From Bradyrhizobium sp. ORS 278 (GTDB lineage: Bacteria; Pseudomonadota; Alphaproteobacteria; Rhizobiales; Xanthobacteraceae), in contig NC_009445.1 in the NCBI RefSeq assembly GCF_000026145.1, positions 4,464,001-4,528,000 on the forward strand: DNA of 64,000 bases. The letters are read 5' to 3'. Positions within the stretch are counted from its first letter, which is position 1, and every line of letters starts with the position of its first letter. The position numbers and the translations under genes are program-made. Of the stretch, positions 34,525-43,938 are shown piece after piece. The notes beneath the pieces were generated by a model that made no database searches, had not been told where the DNA came from, and saw only the letters and a program-made list of their open reading frames with translations.

Positions 34525-35001
34525 TTACCAGGTCGAGAAGAATCCGCCGAAATGAGGCTGCTGCGCGACCAGGATCATGGGCTTGCCAGGGTGAGCCTTC
34601 GCGGCTTTCCGCTTCCTGCTGTCTGCGGGCTTGCTGCCGCTCTCTGACATCTTCGTCGCTGCACGGGGACCCTCAACCGCTGCCGCAGCGATCGTCTCGC
34701 GCTTTGTGTCGGCGGCATGCATCTGTGCGAAAGCCTCGCGCGGGTTGGACCGGTTGGGCTCGCCCGAGATGGGCGCAGGTTGCTCGGCCTTCGCCACGGT
34801 CACCGGCGTCGGCGCCGGGATCGAGGTATCCATGACAATGCGCTCAGGCCACTGGCGGCTGGATTTGATGCGGACCGCGGGCAGATCAGAAGCCGAGGTG
34901 ATATTCGCCGGGAGCGGTACGCTGGGAAGGACGGCGTCAGCGAGGACCAGCAGGGCGAACAAAGCACCGCCGACACACAAAAAGTAACGCAAGATAGGCA
35001 T
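34525..35001 (-). CDS. Hypothetical membrane-anchored protein
   Basis: 158 residues. One N-terminal membrane segment (YFLCVGGALFALLVLADAVL) is followed by a low-complexity Pro/Ala/Lys-rich region that ends in a conserved-looking FGGFFSTW. A single-pass inner-membrane protein with a periplasmic tail is predicted. Family not recognised. Confidence 0.65.
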   Translation of the reverse strand: MPILRYFLCVGGALFALLVLADAVLPSVPLPANITSASDLPAVRIKSSRQWPERIVMDTSIPAPTPVTVAKAEQPAPISGEPNRSNPREAFAQMHAADTKRETIAAAAVEGPRAATKMSESGSKPADSRKRKAAKAHPGKPMILVAQQPHFGGFFSTW

Positions 35002-35118
35002 AATTCACCGCTCCGTCGGCTCGATCGAGCCGACCATCCACCTTAACGGAGGCCATGACAGTATGTTCCCGGGTCAACCGATCAGGTTCAACGACCAACG
35101 GAAACTAGCGCGACATAA

Positions 35119-35835
35119 TTAGATTTTCGTCGCTGCAACCAGCGCGCATTTGGCCGTGCTGACATTAACGTTGACAAATCCGACATGGACTGCGGCGAAG
35201 GTCTTGCGGCTTTGCGACCGCACCTCTCCCGGAACAATGCGGCGGCGGTCGGTGACATGGCCGCCGTCGCGCCGGTTAAAGGCACAGCTGATTTCGACGT
35301 CCTTGACGGCGAAATCGTTCGTGTTCCGCAGCGTGAAGGTGACAAGAGCCTTCGACCCCAGACCGCCCCGCCGCCACGACTGGGAGCTGATCCGCAGACC
35401 GGACAACACGTCCGAATTGACGGCCGCGGGCCGCTCGGGCTGCGCCACCGACCTCAGGCTCGCATTGGCGTCCATCGGACTGTGCGCGGCGCCCAGCGAA
35501 GCCGGGGCCACGCTGGAACTCTCTGGCATGGCCGGAACGACAGGCGGAAAGCCGCGCAAAGGACCTGTCCCATCCTCGTCACCCGCATATTGCGGGCGCT
35601 CATGGCTCATGACGAGCTGCGCGAGATTGCCGTCGGCCGTGTCGGCGTCGTCCATGGACAGCACCAGCCACGCGACCACGCCCGACATGATCAGCGCGAG
35701 CGCCAGCAGTCCCAGCAATCCGATTTCGAGCGGAATTTGCACGCCGCCGCGCCGGCTTGCGGCTGGTGACGCCCTCGTGCCGAGCTTTCGTCTCAATACA
35801 CGAGAGAGAGCCGCGCTCATTGCTGTCTGCACCAT
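35119..35835 (-). CDS. Hypothetical membrane-anchored protein
   Basis: 238 residues. A basic cytoplasmic N-terminus leads into one membrane segment (IGLLGLLALALIMSGVVAWLVL). A disordered linker follows, then a C-terminal beta-rich domain of about 90 residues with FTLRNTNDFAVKDVEISCAF and RKTFAAVHVGFVNVNV. That domain resembles FxLYD-type extracytoplasmic beta domains. Function unknown. Confidence 0.7.
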   Translation of the reverse strand: MVQTAMSAALSRVLRRKLGTRASPAASRRGGVQIPLEIGLLGLLALALIMSGVVAWLVLSMDDADTADGNLAQLVMSHERPQYAGDEDGTGPLRGFPPVVPAMPESSSVAPASLGAAHSPMDANASLRSVAQPERPAAVNSDVLSGLRISSQSWRRGGLGSKALVTFTLRNTNDFAVKDVEISCAFNRRDGGHVTDRRRIVPGEVRSQSRKTFAAVHVGFVNVNVSTAKCALVAATKI

Positions 35836-36039
35836 CGGCTGCCCGGCGAGGCGTTTGGGGCTACGATTGACGAATGTTCATCGTGTGTCATGCAAAGCCG
35901 ACAATTGGAGGGCAGGCCCGGATATCGGCAGAGCCACACTGGCGTAGCCGCCGGCGAGCCAGTAAACAGGCGCTTTGTTGCCGACCTAGCCCAAACGCGG
36001 CCGCTGCCCTGGCGGTTCACTGTTCGAAAGATCTCGACG

Positions 36040-36423
36040 ATGCTGCAAGTCACCTGGGACCACATCCATCTGCGCAGCCCGGACCCGGACGCCACCGCGA
36101 CCTGGCTCCAGGACGTTCTCGGCGGCGAGATCGTCCGCAATCCCGGCCGCATCGACGTCAAGCTCGGCGGCGCGAGCGTGTTCATCGCCAAGGTCGAGCC
36201 TGGCGACGGCGTCCATGCGCCGCCGGTGACGCCACACCAGGGCCTCGATCATTTCGGCCTCAGCGTGAAGGACATCGACGCCGTGGCGGCCGAGCTGAAG
36301 GCCAAGGGCGTCACCTTCACGACCGAGCCGACGACGATCCGCCCCGGTGTGCGCATCTGCTTCATCCGCGGGCCCGAGGGCATCTCGATCGAGCTCCTCG
36401 AGCGCGACAAGAAATACACCTGA
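36040..36423 (+). CDS. VOC-family (glyoxalase-like) protein
   Basis: 127 residues from the ATG at 36040; the frame is open upstream but that part is not protein-like. The start LQVTWDHIHLRSPDPDATAT, the DHFGLSVKDIDAVAAELKAKG repeat and RICFIRGPEGISIELLER give the paired beta-alpha-beta-beta-beta modules of the VOC superfamily. Candidate metal ligands are His in DHIHLR, His in LDHFG and Glu in SIELLE. Glyoxalase, dioxygenase and resistance proteins share the fold, so the reaction is open. Confidence 0.85.
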   Translation: MLQVTWDHIHLRSPDPDATATWLQDVLGGEIVRNPGRIDVKLGGASVFIAKVEPGDGVHAPPVTPHQGLDHFGLSVKDIDAVAAELKAKGVTFTTEPTTIRPGVRICFIRGPEGISIELLERDKKYT

Positions 36424-36435
36424 GCGCGGTCCCGC

Positions 36436-36777
36436 CTACGTCATGCTGCCCGGCATGAAGCAGCGGATCGAGAGACCCTGATAACCGCGCATCGGCCAGA
36501 CCATGGCGCGGCCGACGCGGTTGGGCTCGGTGATCACGGCGTCATCCGGAACGTCGAACCACTCGCCCTCAATACGGACCCGATAGTGGCCGCCCTTGCT
36601 CTCCCAATCGACATCGCTTACGGCGCTGCCGTCGGCATCGGAGCAGCATGGGCCCTTGCCGCTGCGCAATCCGTCGAACCAAGCCTTGATGTCGGGCGAT
36701 GAGTTCGCCCACTGACCACGGTCACGCGCCTGTGCGGGCGGCGCGGCGAGCGCGATCAGCAGTGCCGCGCCCGTCAT
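36436..36777 (-). CDS. Small exported hypothetical protein
   Basis: 113 residues if started at the ATG at 36777, which begins a signal peptide (GAALLIALAAPPAQA); the longer frame to 36984 has no such logic. The mature part has CCSDADGSAVSDVDWES, HYRVRIEGEWFDVPDDAV and CFMPGS. This type occurs often in bradyrhizobia. Likely periplasmic, function unknown. Confidence 0.65.
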   Translation of the reverse strand: MTGAALLIALAAPPAQARDRGQWANSSPDIKAWFDGLRSGKGPCCSDADGSAVSDVDWESKGGHYRVRIEGEWFDVPDDAVITEPNRVGRAMVWPMRGYQGLSIRCFMPGSMT

Positions 36778-37035
36778 CTGAATGGGAGGCTTCCAGCGTC
36801 CAGACTGCTGCCGCCTTGAAGCGGTGTGACTGACAACCGAACACTCAGCGCGATGCGGCGCATGGCCGCGTGACACGATCCATTTGCTCATTTCCATCTG
36901 GCTCCTGCACCACTCCAGGGTGCGCCAATGATGATGCATCAACCGGGCCAGATTTTGATTCGATCGCAGCTTCGTGAGAGTCAATCCGGGGATCGACGTA
37001 GTTGCGCCGCGCCGATCGCGAAAGCGCGATCGTGA

Positions 37036-39717
37036 CTACTCGGCCGCCTGCTCCAGCGGCGCCGTGCGCGGCAGAATGATCTGAACACGCGTGCCCGCGC
37101 CGGGCTCCGACTCGAGATCGAGCCGGCCGCCGAGCCTGTTGGTGACGATGTTGTAGACGATGTGCAGCCCGAGCCCCGTGCCGCCCTGGTCGCGCCGCGT
37201 CGTGAAGAACGGATCGAAAGCGCGGCGGCGGACATCGAGCGACATGCCGCAGCCATTGTCGGAAAAGATGATCTCGACATTGTCGCGCCCGGACTCGCGC
37301 GCCTTGATCTCGATCGTGCCGCCGCGGCCGTCCGGAAACGCATGGGCGACGGCATTGAGGAACAGATTGGTCAGGACCTGGCCGTAAGGGCCGGGATAGC
37401 TGTTCATCAGCAGATTGGGCTGACAGTCGACATTGACCGTCAGGTTCTGTCTGCGCACGCCCGGGCGCAAACTCATCACCACCTGCTCGGTGAGATCGGC
37501 GAGATCGAAGCTGCGCTGGTCGGAGTAGTTGCGGTCCGCCGCGACCTGCTTGAACGACTGGATCAGCTCGGCCGCGCGGTTGAGGTTGGCGACCAGTTGA
37601 GCGGCAGCATTGCGGCTGGTCTCGATGAACTCATTGAGGCTCGATTTCCGAAGCTCGCCGCGCGTGACCGCTTCGCTGAAGCGCTCGGTCTTGCGCTCGA
37701 GAGCGGATGCCACCGTCAGGCTGATGCCGACGGGGTTGTTGACCTCGTGCGCAACGCCCGCGACCATGCGTCCGAGCGCCGCGAGCTTCTCCGCCTCGAT
37801 CAACGAGGCCTGAGTCTCGCGCAGGTTCCGGAGCGCCGTCTCGGCTGCCTCCTTGGCCTTGCGCATCTCGTGCTCGCTCTTCTTGCGCTCGCCGATATCG
37901 AGCGCCACGGTGACGATCTTGTCGACCTCGCCGTCGGCATCGAGCAGCGGCAGCTTGTTGACGAGCCACTGGCGCATGACGTTGCAGGAATCCAGGTATT
38001 CTTCCTCGTAGAAGCCGAGGCCGGCCTTGGTCGCCAGCACGCGCTTGTCGTTGCCGTCGGTCTTGCTTGCGCCATAGCGCGACATCAGCTCGCCCGTGGT
38101 GCGCCCCAGCGCATCCTCAGGCTCGACGTTGAAGATTCCGGCCATGTAGCGGTTCATCAGCACGTAGCGCAGCTCGCGATCCTTGACGTTGATCACGGCT
38201 GGCACGGTGTCGATGACCTGCTGCAGCAGGCGCCGTCCTTCGGCGATCGCATCTTCCGCGCGCTTCTGGTCGGTGATGTCGCGAACGACGCCTTCGTAGC
38301 GCACGACCTCGCCGCTCTCGTCACGCACCACAGTGGCGCTGTCCGAGAGCCAGCGAATCTCGCCATTGCGCCGGCGCACCTGGTATTCGAACTCGCGGAC
38401 CATGCCGTCGCGCCGCATCAGCCGCTGGTAGCGCTCGCGCGCCAGCGGATGCACATAGATCGTGTCGGCGATGTCGTTGACGCTCTGGATCAGTTCGCTC
38501 GGAGACTCGTAGCCCATGATGCGCGCCAACGCCGGATTGGCATTGAGCACGAGGCCGCTCGGCGTGGTCACATAGATGCCGTCAATCGAGGCTTCGAACA
38601 GCTTGCGATAGCTCTCCTCGGCGAGCCGCTGCTCGGCGAGCGCGCGCACCGCCGCCTCGCGCGCGGCATCGGCATCCTGCAGCGTCTGCCGGAACACTTC
38701 GGCGGCGCGCGCGATGTCGCCGATCTCGTTCTGGACGTCGGTCTGCGGGATCGAGGCCGCCTTCTCGCCGGCGGCCAGCGCGCGGATCGAGCGCGCGATC
38801 GAGGCCAGCGGCTTCACCGTCCGGCGTACCACGAACCACGCGGCAAAGATGCCGATCAGCACGCCTGACGTGCCGAAGAGGATGCTCTGCCATTTCGTTT
38901 CCGCGAGCGTGCGCGCGAAGTCGCGCGACAGCACCTTGCCCTGGCTGGCGCTGAGCGCCCGCAACAGCTCGGTGACGCGGCCGATCAGCCGGCCCTCGAT
39001 GCCGAGCACCTCCTTGTCGAGCCGGCCGATCTCGTCCTCGGTGCCGGAGATCTCGATGATCGCCTCGGCATAGCGGTCCACAGCCTTGCGCAACGTCGCA
39101 TCCTCGATCGGCAGCGCACGCATGCTGCGGGCCGCCTGCTCGGCACCGGCCGGATCACGCGCCAGCAGCGCCGCTCCGACCTGGTTCTGCACCTGGAACA
39201 GGGCCCGCGCAGTGCCGCGATCGGTGACACCGGCGATCGCCGCTTCAAACCCCTCGCGCGCCGCCGGCAGAACGGAGAGCAGCTCGGCGCGCAGTGCGAT
39301 CAACGCACTGATCCGGCCGATGCCTTCGCGGTAGTTCGTCAACCGCTGCGAGACGCCGTCGATGGTCGCCTGCTGCTCCGGCGCCAGCTGCAGCCGCGTC
39401 TTCTTCAGCAGCGCGCTCAGCTCGGTCGCAGCCTCCATCACACGATCGGAGCGCGAGGCGGGATCGGTGACGAAATCGCGCGCCGCGAGCCGCAGCTCGT
39501 TCATGCGCTGATCGATCTCCTCGGCGAGATCGCCGACGCCCTGCAGCCGCTGCAGCTCGGCAAAGGTCGAATCGATGTGGCGGATGGCGATCACGCTCGC
39601 CATGCTGGTCGCGGTGATGACGGCCAGCAGCAGCAAAAAACTGCCAAAGATCATCCGCCCGATCGTGAGAGATCGGAGACGATCACAGGCCAAGCCGAAA
39701 TCAACGTTTTTACTCAT
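37036..39717 (-). CDS. Membrane PAS-sensor histidine kinase
   Basis: 893 residues from the ATG at 39717. Order: first membrane segment (MIFGSFLLLLAVITATSMAS), a long helical periplasmic sensor with many Ala/Leu/Glu, second membrane segment (ILFGTSGVLIGIFAAWFVV), HAMP domain, then two PAS domains with the first starting at SYRKLFEASIDGIYVTTPSG. The H-box AGVAHEVNNPVG has His at about 657. The HATPase domain has N-box NLFLNAVAHA, G1 FSDNGCGM, F-box FDPFFTT and G2 GGTGLGL. The HEVNNP form and sensor type fit NtrB-like and chemosensory kinases. No response regulator is adjacent, so the partner is encoded elsewhere. Confidence 0.93.
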   Translation of the reverse strand: MSKNVDFGLACDRLRSLTIGRMIFGSFLLLLAVITATSMASVIAIRHIDSTFAELQRLQGVGDLAEEIDQRMNELRLAARDFVTDPASRSDRVMEAATELSALLKKTRLQLAPEQQATIDGVSQRLTNYREGIGRISALIALRAELLSVLPAAREGFEAAIAGVTDRGTARALFQVQNQVGAALLARDPAGAEQAARSMRALPIEDATLRKAVDRYAEAIIEISGTEDEIGRLDKEVLGIEGRLIGRVTELLRALSASQGKVLSRDFARTLAETKWQSILFGTSGVLIGIFAAWFVVRRTVKPLASIARSIRALAAGEKAASIPQTDVQNEIGDIARAAEVFRQTLQDADAAREAAVRALAEQRLAEESYRKLFEASIDGIYVTTPSGLVLNANPALARIMGYESPSELIQSVNDIADTIYVHPLARERYQRLMRRDGMVREFEYQVRRRNGEIRWLSDSATVVRDESGEVVRYEGVVRDITDQKRAEDAIAEGRRLLQQVIDTVPAVINVKDRELRYVLMNRYMAGIFNVEPEDALGRTTGELMSRYGASKTDGNDKRVLATKAGLGFYEEEYLDSCNVMRQWLVNKLPLLDADGEVDKIVTVALDIGERKKSEHEMRKAKEAAETALRNLRETQASLIEAEKLAALGRMVAGVAHEVNNPVGISLTVASALERKTERFSEAVTRGELRKSSLNEFIETSRNAAAQLVANLNRAAELIQSFKQVAADRNYSDQRSFDLADLTEQVVMSLRPGVRRQNLTVNVDCQPNLLMNSYPGPYGQVLTNLFLNAVAHAFPDGRGGTIEIKARESGRDNVEIIFSDNGCGMSLDVRRRAFDPFFTTRRDQGGTGLGLHIVYNIVTNRLGGRLDLESEPGAGTRVQIILPRTAPLEQAAE

Positions 39718-39829
39718 GGGATCCGATTGTCGGAACCGCAGTATATACGAGCCGCCACGCGGCAACTAGAACAAATCAGGAACAATGGGCATCTGGGCAT
39801 CACGGCCAGACGAAAAATGACGTGTGCGG

Positions 39830-40633
39830 TTAACCTGCCGCACCGAACGCGAACACTTCCCCATCATAACCGGCTTCGCGCGGAATGCGCAGTTCGCGAC
39901 CGCCGTCGGCGGTCTTGGTCATGACCGGCATCACCGTCACGATATCCATGACACGCGCCGCGGCAAGAGCATCGGCCACCGCCGGCTGCTTGCCGAGCCG
40001 GATCAGGTTCCGGGTGGTCGGGAACGGCAGCTTGAAGCGGCCGTCGTCGCCGCCTGCGAGCGCCTCGCGCGGCGACACCCAGATCGAGTCGGTCGACTCC
40101 CGGCCATCATGGGCACCGAGCTGATCCGGCGGCGCGGCCGCCAGGAAGAACCAGGTGTCGAAGCGCTTCGGCATGCCCTCGGGCGTGATCCAGTGCGCAT
40201 AAGGCACAAGCGCATCCAGCGCCAGCACGAGGCCATGCCTCTCGATGACTTCGCGGAAGCTGATCTTGCTCTCGCACAGCGCAAGGCGATGCGCCGCCTC
40301 TATCTGACGGGCTGCCTCGGCCTCGATCAACGCCACCGCGCCCTTGCGGCGCGCCAGCAGGATGCCGCTCTCCTCGAAGGTCTCGCGGACGCCGGCAATC
40401 CGGAAGCCGAGCGCCTCGGCGTCGAGACCCTGGCCACCGGCATAGAGTTCGGGAGTGCCGGCGATCTCCTGATCATCCTTGTCCACGCTGCCGCCCGGAA
40501 ACACCAGGGCGCCCGAGTTGAACTCGATCTGATGGTGACGCACCATCATGAATACCTCGATCTCGCGAGTGGCCGCGCTGTCGCGCAGCAGCAGCACGGT
40601 CGAGGCGGGACGAACGGCGGCAGCCTCAGTCAT
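39830..40633 (-). CDS. NUDIX hydrolase
   Basis: 267 residues. The Nudix box lies at about residues 77-95, with FRIAGVRETFEESGILL supplying the R-E-x-x-E-E-x-G catalytic metal-binding core, preceded by LVFPGGSVD. The large size with an extended C-terminal part (HWITPEGMPKRFDTWFFLA) matches the NUDT19-like group that cleaves CoA or related diphosphates. It lies 2 bp from the next minus-strand gene, so it is co-transcribed with the DapA-family gene. Confidence 0.88.
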   Translation of the reverse strand: MTEAAAVRPASTVLLLRDSAATREIEVFMMVRHHQIEFNSGALVFPGGSVDKDDQEIAGTPELYAGGQGLDAEALGFRIAGVRETFEESGILLARRKGAVALIEAEAARQIEAAHRLALCESKISFREVIERHGLVLALDALVPYAHWITPEGMPKRFDTWFFLAAAPPDQLGAHDGRESTDSIWVSPREALAGGDDGRFKLPFPTTRNLIRLGKQPAVADALAAARVMDIVTVMPVMTKTADGGRELRIPREAGYDGEVFAFGAAG

Positions 40634-40635
40634 GG

Positions 40636-41589
40636 TTACTCCGCGGCAGTGGCCCGGGGTTGCAGGTTGGCACGGGCGTCGTAGCGGGCGACGCGCGACA
40701 GCAGATAGTCGACCTCGGCCTTGGCCGCGGCGCTGATGGCGGACGCCGGCTTGCGCTGCGCGGCGGAGGCGATCGCGCCGCGCTTCTGCAGCACGTATTT
40801 GCGCACGGCGAGCCCTGCCCCCGGCTGCTGCTCGTAGCGCACCAGCGGCAGATGCGCGTCGAACAGGTCATGCGCGGCATCGCGCTTGCCGGCCTGCGAC
40901 AGCTTGACGACGTCGACCAGCATCTCCGGAAAAGCGTAGCCGGTCATCGCGCCGTCGGCGCCGCGCTCCATCTCGAAATCGAGGAACAGGCCGCCATTGC
41001 CGCACAGGATCGACAGCGGCTTGAGCGAGCCGTCCTTCTGGAAGCCGCGCAGCGCCGAGATCTTCTCCAGGCCGGGCCAGTCCTCGTGCTTGAGCATCAC
41101 GCAGGACGGGCTGTCCATGACGATCTTGCGGATGACGGCCGGCGTGAACTGGACCTGCTGGGTCAGCGGATAGTCCTGCAGCACCCAGGGAATGTCCTCG
41201 CCGATCGCCTCCTGAGCCTGCTTGAAATAGCCGGTGATCTGGTCGTCGGTGCGCAGGCTCGGCGGCGGCGCGATCATGACGCCGGCGGCGCCCGCATCCA
41301 TCGTGGCGCGGGCCAGCGCGCGCATGGTGGCGAAGCCCGGCGATGACACGCCGACGATGATCTGCATGGTCTTCGCGCGCTTGACGAAGCGGATCGCCAC
41401 CTCGGCGGACTCAGCCGCGTCCAGCTTCGGCGCCTCGCCCATGATGCCCAGCACGGTGATGCCGTCGCAGCCTGCCTCGGCATAGAAATCGACCAGGCGG
41501 TCGATCGAGGTTTCGTCGATGCGGCCGTCATCGTGGAACGGCGTCGGCGCGATCGCGAAGGTGCCCTTGGCGGCGGCGGTGAGCTTCAT
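40636..41589 (-). CDS. Dihydrodipicolinate synthase-family lyase/synthase
   Basis: 317 residues. TPFHDDGRIDETSIDRLVDF and GCDGITVLGIMGEAPKLDAAE form the conserved start of the DapA TIM barrel. CVMLKHEDWPGLEK provides the Schiff-base Lys. The catalytic Tyr is in WVLQDYPLTQQV, and a GNGGLFLDFEMERGADGAMTG segment follows. Substitutions around the Tyr suggest that it is not lysine-pathway DapA but a relative acting on a sugar acid or aromatic-derived keto acid. Co-transcribed with the NUDIX gene. Confidence 0.85.
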   Translation of the reverse strand: MKLTAAAKGTFAIAPTPFHDDGRIDETSIDRLVDFYAEAGCDGITVLGIMGEAPKLDAAESAEVAIRFVKRAKTMQIIVGVSSPGFATMRALARATMDAGAAGVMIAPPPSLRTDDQITGYFKQAQEAIGEDIPWVLQDYPLTQQVQFTPAVIRKIVMDSPSCVMLKHEDWPGLEKISALRGFQKDGSLKPLSILCGNGGLFLDFEMERGADGAMTGYAFPEMLVDVVKLSQAGKRDAAHDLFDAHLPLVRYEQQPGAGLAVRKYVLQKRGAIASAAQRKPASAISAAAKAEVDYLLSRVARYDARANLQPRATAAE

Positions 41590-41746
41590 CGTCTGGTCTC
41601 CAATCTCTCTGGCCTCGTTTCGGAAGGCGCTGCCCGGCGCAGGCGCGGACTCGCGTACGGCCGATCATCGTTCTGGATTCCGGAACCTGTCTTTCGCCTC
41701 GCTCTCCGAGTTTGGGCGGGCGGTCCGGATCGGCGCCAGACATACA

Positions 41747-42625
41747 TCAAAACCGCCGCGCGGACTTTCGAATCTCGTCCTCCGAAAAGAATATCTCCCC
41801 TGCATGTTCAGCGATGTCCTCCGCTTTCCAGGACGAGGACGGCGGCTTCCAGCCGTCCATTTCCATCATGCGCAACTCGCGCACGCCGCGCGGCCCGGAG
41901 ACGCCGAGCACCTTGCCGGTCTGGTCGCCGGAGAGGTGGCTGACCATGTAGAGCACGGCCGGCGCGATGCCCTCCGGCGTCAGCGCCGCGCCCGGGTTCT
42001 CCTTGTAGCGCGGCAGGTCGGCGGTCATCCTGGTCAGCGCGCCCGGCGCCAGGGTCCAGACGCGGATGTTGTACTTGCGGCCCTCGATCGCCAGCACGTT
42101 GGACAGGCCCCAGATACCGCCCTTCGCCGCGCCGTAGTTCGATTGGCCGAAATTGCCGATCAGGCCCGATGTCGACGAGGTGTTGACGATGACGCCGCCG
42201 CCATTGTCGCGCATCCAGCGGAACACCGGCAGCGTGCAGCAGAAGGTGCCCTTGAGGTGCACCTGGATGATCTTGTCCCAGTCGGCCTCGCTCGACTTGG
42301 CGAAGGTCTGGTCGCGCAGGATGCCGGCATTGTTAACCAGGATGTCGGCGCGGCCGAAATGCCGGATGGCATCGTCGAACACCGACTGACCGCCGGCCAT
42401 GGTCGAGATGTCGGCGCCATTGGCAACCGCCCGGCCGCCCTTGGCCTTGATGGCGGCGACCACCTGCTCGGCCATCGACAGATCGGAGCCGGAGCCATCA
42501 CGCGGGCCGCCGAGATCATTGACCACCACCGCCGCGCCCTCGCGCGCGAACAGTTTTGCGTAGGCCTCGCCGAGGCCACCACCTGCGCCGGTGATCAGCG
42601 CCACCTTGCTATCAAGTAGTCCCAT
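41747..42625 (-). CDS. SDR-family 3-hydroxyacyl-CoA dehydrogenase-like protein
   Basis: 292 residues. The cofactor motif TGAGGGLGEAYAKLFAREGA, NDLGG, NNAGI and catalytic S-Y-K (NTSSTSG, SNYGAAK) are all present. The GPRDGSG insert after NDLGG and a MaoC-type gene downstream match the short-chain dehydrogenase domain of peroxisomal multifunctional enzyme type 2 (17beta-HSD4-like). It would oxidise a 3-hydroxyacyl-CoA in beta-oxidation of a fatty acid, sterol side chain or aromatic-derived acyl-CoA. Confidence 0.9.
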   Translation of the reverse strand: MGLLDSKVALITGAGGGLGEAYAKLFAREGAAVVVNDLGGPRDGSGSDLSMAEQVVAAIKAKGGRAVANGADISTMAGGQSVFDDAIRHFGRADILVNNAGILRDQTFAKSSEADWDKIIQVHLKGTFCCTLPVFRWMRDNGGGVIVNTSSTSGLIGNFGQSNYGAAKGGIWGLSNVLAIEGRKYNIRVWTLAPGALTRMTADLPRYKENPGAALTPEGIAPAVLYMVSHLSGDQTGKVLGVSGPRGVRELRMMEMDGWKPPSSSWKAEDIAEHAGEIFFSEDEIRKSARRF

Positions 42626-42671
42626 GGGTGTCCTCCTGCGCTTTACGGTTGCAGCCCCGCTGCCGTTTGTT

Positions 42672-42803
42672 CACCTCTCCCCGCGTGCGGGGAGAGGTCG
42701 GATTGCATCGAAGATGCAATCCGGGTGAGGGGGACTCTCCGCGAGTCCGGTGGGCGTGGCCGCCCCTCACCCCACCCTCTCCCCGTAAAGAACGGGGAGA
42801 GGG
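42672..42803. repeat. Dispersed palindromic repeat (CCTCTCCCC type)
   Basis: An imperfect inverted element with a perfect internal hairpin (CCTCTCCCCG...CGGGGAGAGG), an ATTGCATC/GATGCAAT stem and an opposite CTCTCCCC...GGGGAGAGG at the other end. It lies in the short gap between the SDR and MaoC genes and belongs to the repeat families common in bradyrhizobial intergenic DNA. Possibly an mRNA-processing or stabilising structure. Confidence 0.75.
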
Positions 42804-42827
42804 AGCCGACGGCCAGTGGCCACCTTA

Positions 42828-43688
42828 CTAACTGAGCACCGTCTTGCCGTTCTTGATGACGGTAATGTTGCGGTCCTTCACCCGCGCCTCGAACGAGATC
42901 ACATCGCCGTCCTTCCACAGATCGACCGTGACAGTCTCGCCCGGAAACACCGGCGAGGAGAACCGTGCGGCATGCTGCTTGAACGCCGACGCGTCGTAGT
43001 CCGCATAGGTCTGCAGCACGGCGCGGCAGGTCAGGCCGTAGGTGCACATGCCGTGCAGGATCGGCCTGACAAAGCCGGCGCGGCGGGCGAATTCGGGATC
43101 GGAGTGCAGCGGGTTGCGGTCGCCGCAGAGGCGGTAGATCAGCGCCTGATCGGGACGCGTCGAAATGTCGACGCTGCGGTCCGGCGCGCGTGACGGCACC
43201 GGATGCGGATCGGGGATGCCACTGGCCGGACCGCCGAAGCCGCCGTCGCCGCGGGCGAAGCGCGAAGCGACGAGGGTCGCCAGCGGCGCGCCGCTCTCGT
43301 CACGCAGGATGGTCTGGTGGCGGATCACGGCGCCCTTGTCCTTGCCCTTGTCGGACACGGCGAGGACGGAGGAGTCCGCGGTGATCTTCGCAGCGATCGC
43401 GAGCGGCTTGTGAAAGGTGATGTCGCGCTCGCCATCGACCACGAGCACGCGGTTGAGCTTCATGTCGCCGGGGCCCGCGCCCCACGCCGCGACCGACGCA
43501 AAGGTCGGCACCACCTTCAGCAGCCGCGGCTCGGCCGTGGCCTCGTTGACGAAGGCAAGCTCGCGCTCATCCATCGGATCGGCGCCCATGCCGATGCCGT
43601 AGGCGTACAGCATCACGTCGCGATCGGTGTAGGCATAGGGCTGCCCGATCGCCTTCATCGCCATCAGCTCATCGTAGTTGACCGGCAT
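42828..43688 (-). CDS. MaoC-family (R)-enoyl-CoA hydratase
   Basis: 286 residues with two hot-dog folds. The N-terminal fold is AIGQPYAYTDRDVMLYAYGIG and the C-terminal fold carries the catalytic block LIYRLCGDRNPLHSDPEFAR, then RPILHGMCTYG. The D-x4-H hydratase motif is the Asp and His of GDRNPLH. This double hot-dog form is found with 17beta-HSD4-like SDRs, as here. It would hydrate an enoyl-CoA in the same pathway. Confidence 0.9.
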   Translation of the reverse strand: MPVNYDELMAMKAIGQPYAYTDRDVMLYAYGIGMGADPMDERELAFVNEATAEPRLLKVVPTFASVAAWGAGPGDMKLNRVLVVDGERDITFHKPLAIAAKITADSSVLAVSDKGKDKGAVIRHQTILRDESGAPLATLVASRFARGDGGFGGPASGIPDPHPVPSRAPDRSVDISTRPDQALIYRLCGDRNPLHSDPEFARRAGFVRPILHGMCTYGLTCRAVLQTYADYDASAFKQHAARFSSPVFPGETVTVDLWKDGDVISFEARVKDRNITVIKNGKTVLS

Positions 43689-43712
43689 GTCGCCTCCCCC
43701 AATTTCTTTCTT

Positions 43713-43799
43713 CGTAGGGTGGGCAAAGCGAGCGTGCCCACCGTCTTCTTAGCAACGACCACGGTGGGCACGGCGCTCCGCGCCTTTGCCCACCCTACG
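43713..43799. repeat. GTAGGGTGGGCAAAG palindromic repeat, copy 1
   Basis: CGTAGGGTGGGCAAAG at the left is inverted as CTTTGCCCACCCTACG at the right, with inner GTGCCCACC/GGTGGGCAC. Two further copies are at 47036-47151 and 62131-62218. Only the loop differs. Typical of rhizobial palindromic elements. Confidence 0.85.
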
Positions 43800-43833
43800 C
43801 ACTTTTCATCGGGCTCACAGCTCGAGCCACTAT

Positions 43834-43915
43834 CGTCTTTGCGAGGAGCGAAGCGACGAAACAATCCAGAGTCGTGGAAATCACCCTGGATTGCTTCGCT
43901 GCGCTCGCAATGACG
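43834..43915. repeat. Inverted TTGCGAGGAGCG / CGCTCGCAATGAC repeat
   Basis: TTGCGAGGAGCGAAGCGACG...CAATCCAG is inverted as CTGGATTGCTTCGC...CTCGCAATGAC. A related pair occurs at 58609-58750 and a half at about 46995-47030. A dispersed palindromic family, no gene. Confidence 0.75.
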
Positions 43916-43938
43916 CGCGGCGGCATGTGCGCCCCCGC

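Noticed and set aside
37162..38868. 568-codon rightward open frame
   Set aside because: Antisense to the histidine kinase, whose domain order is clear. No ribosome-binding site or motif in the mirror frame.
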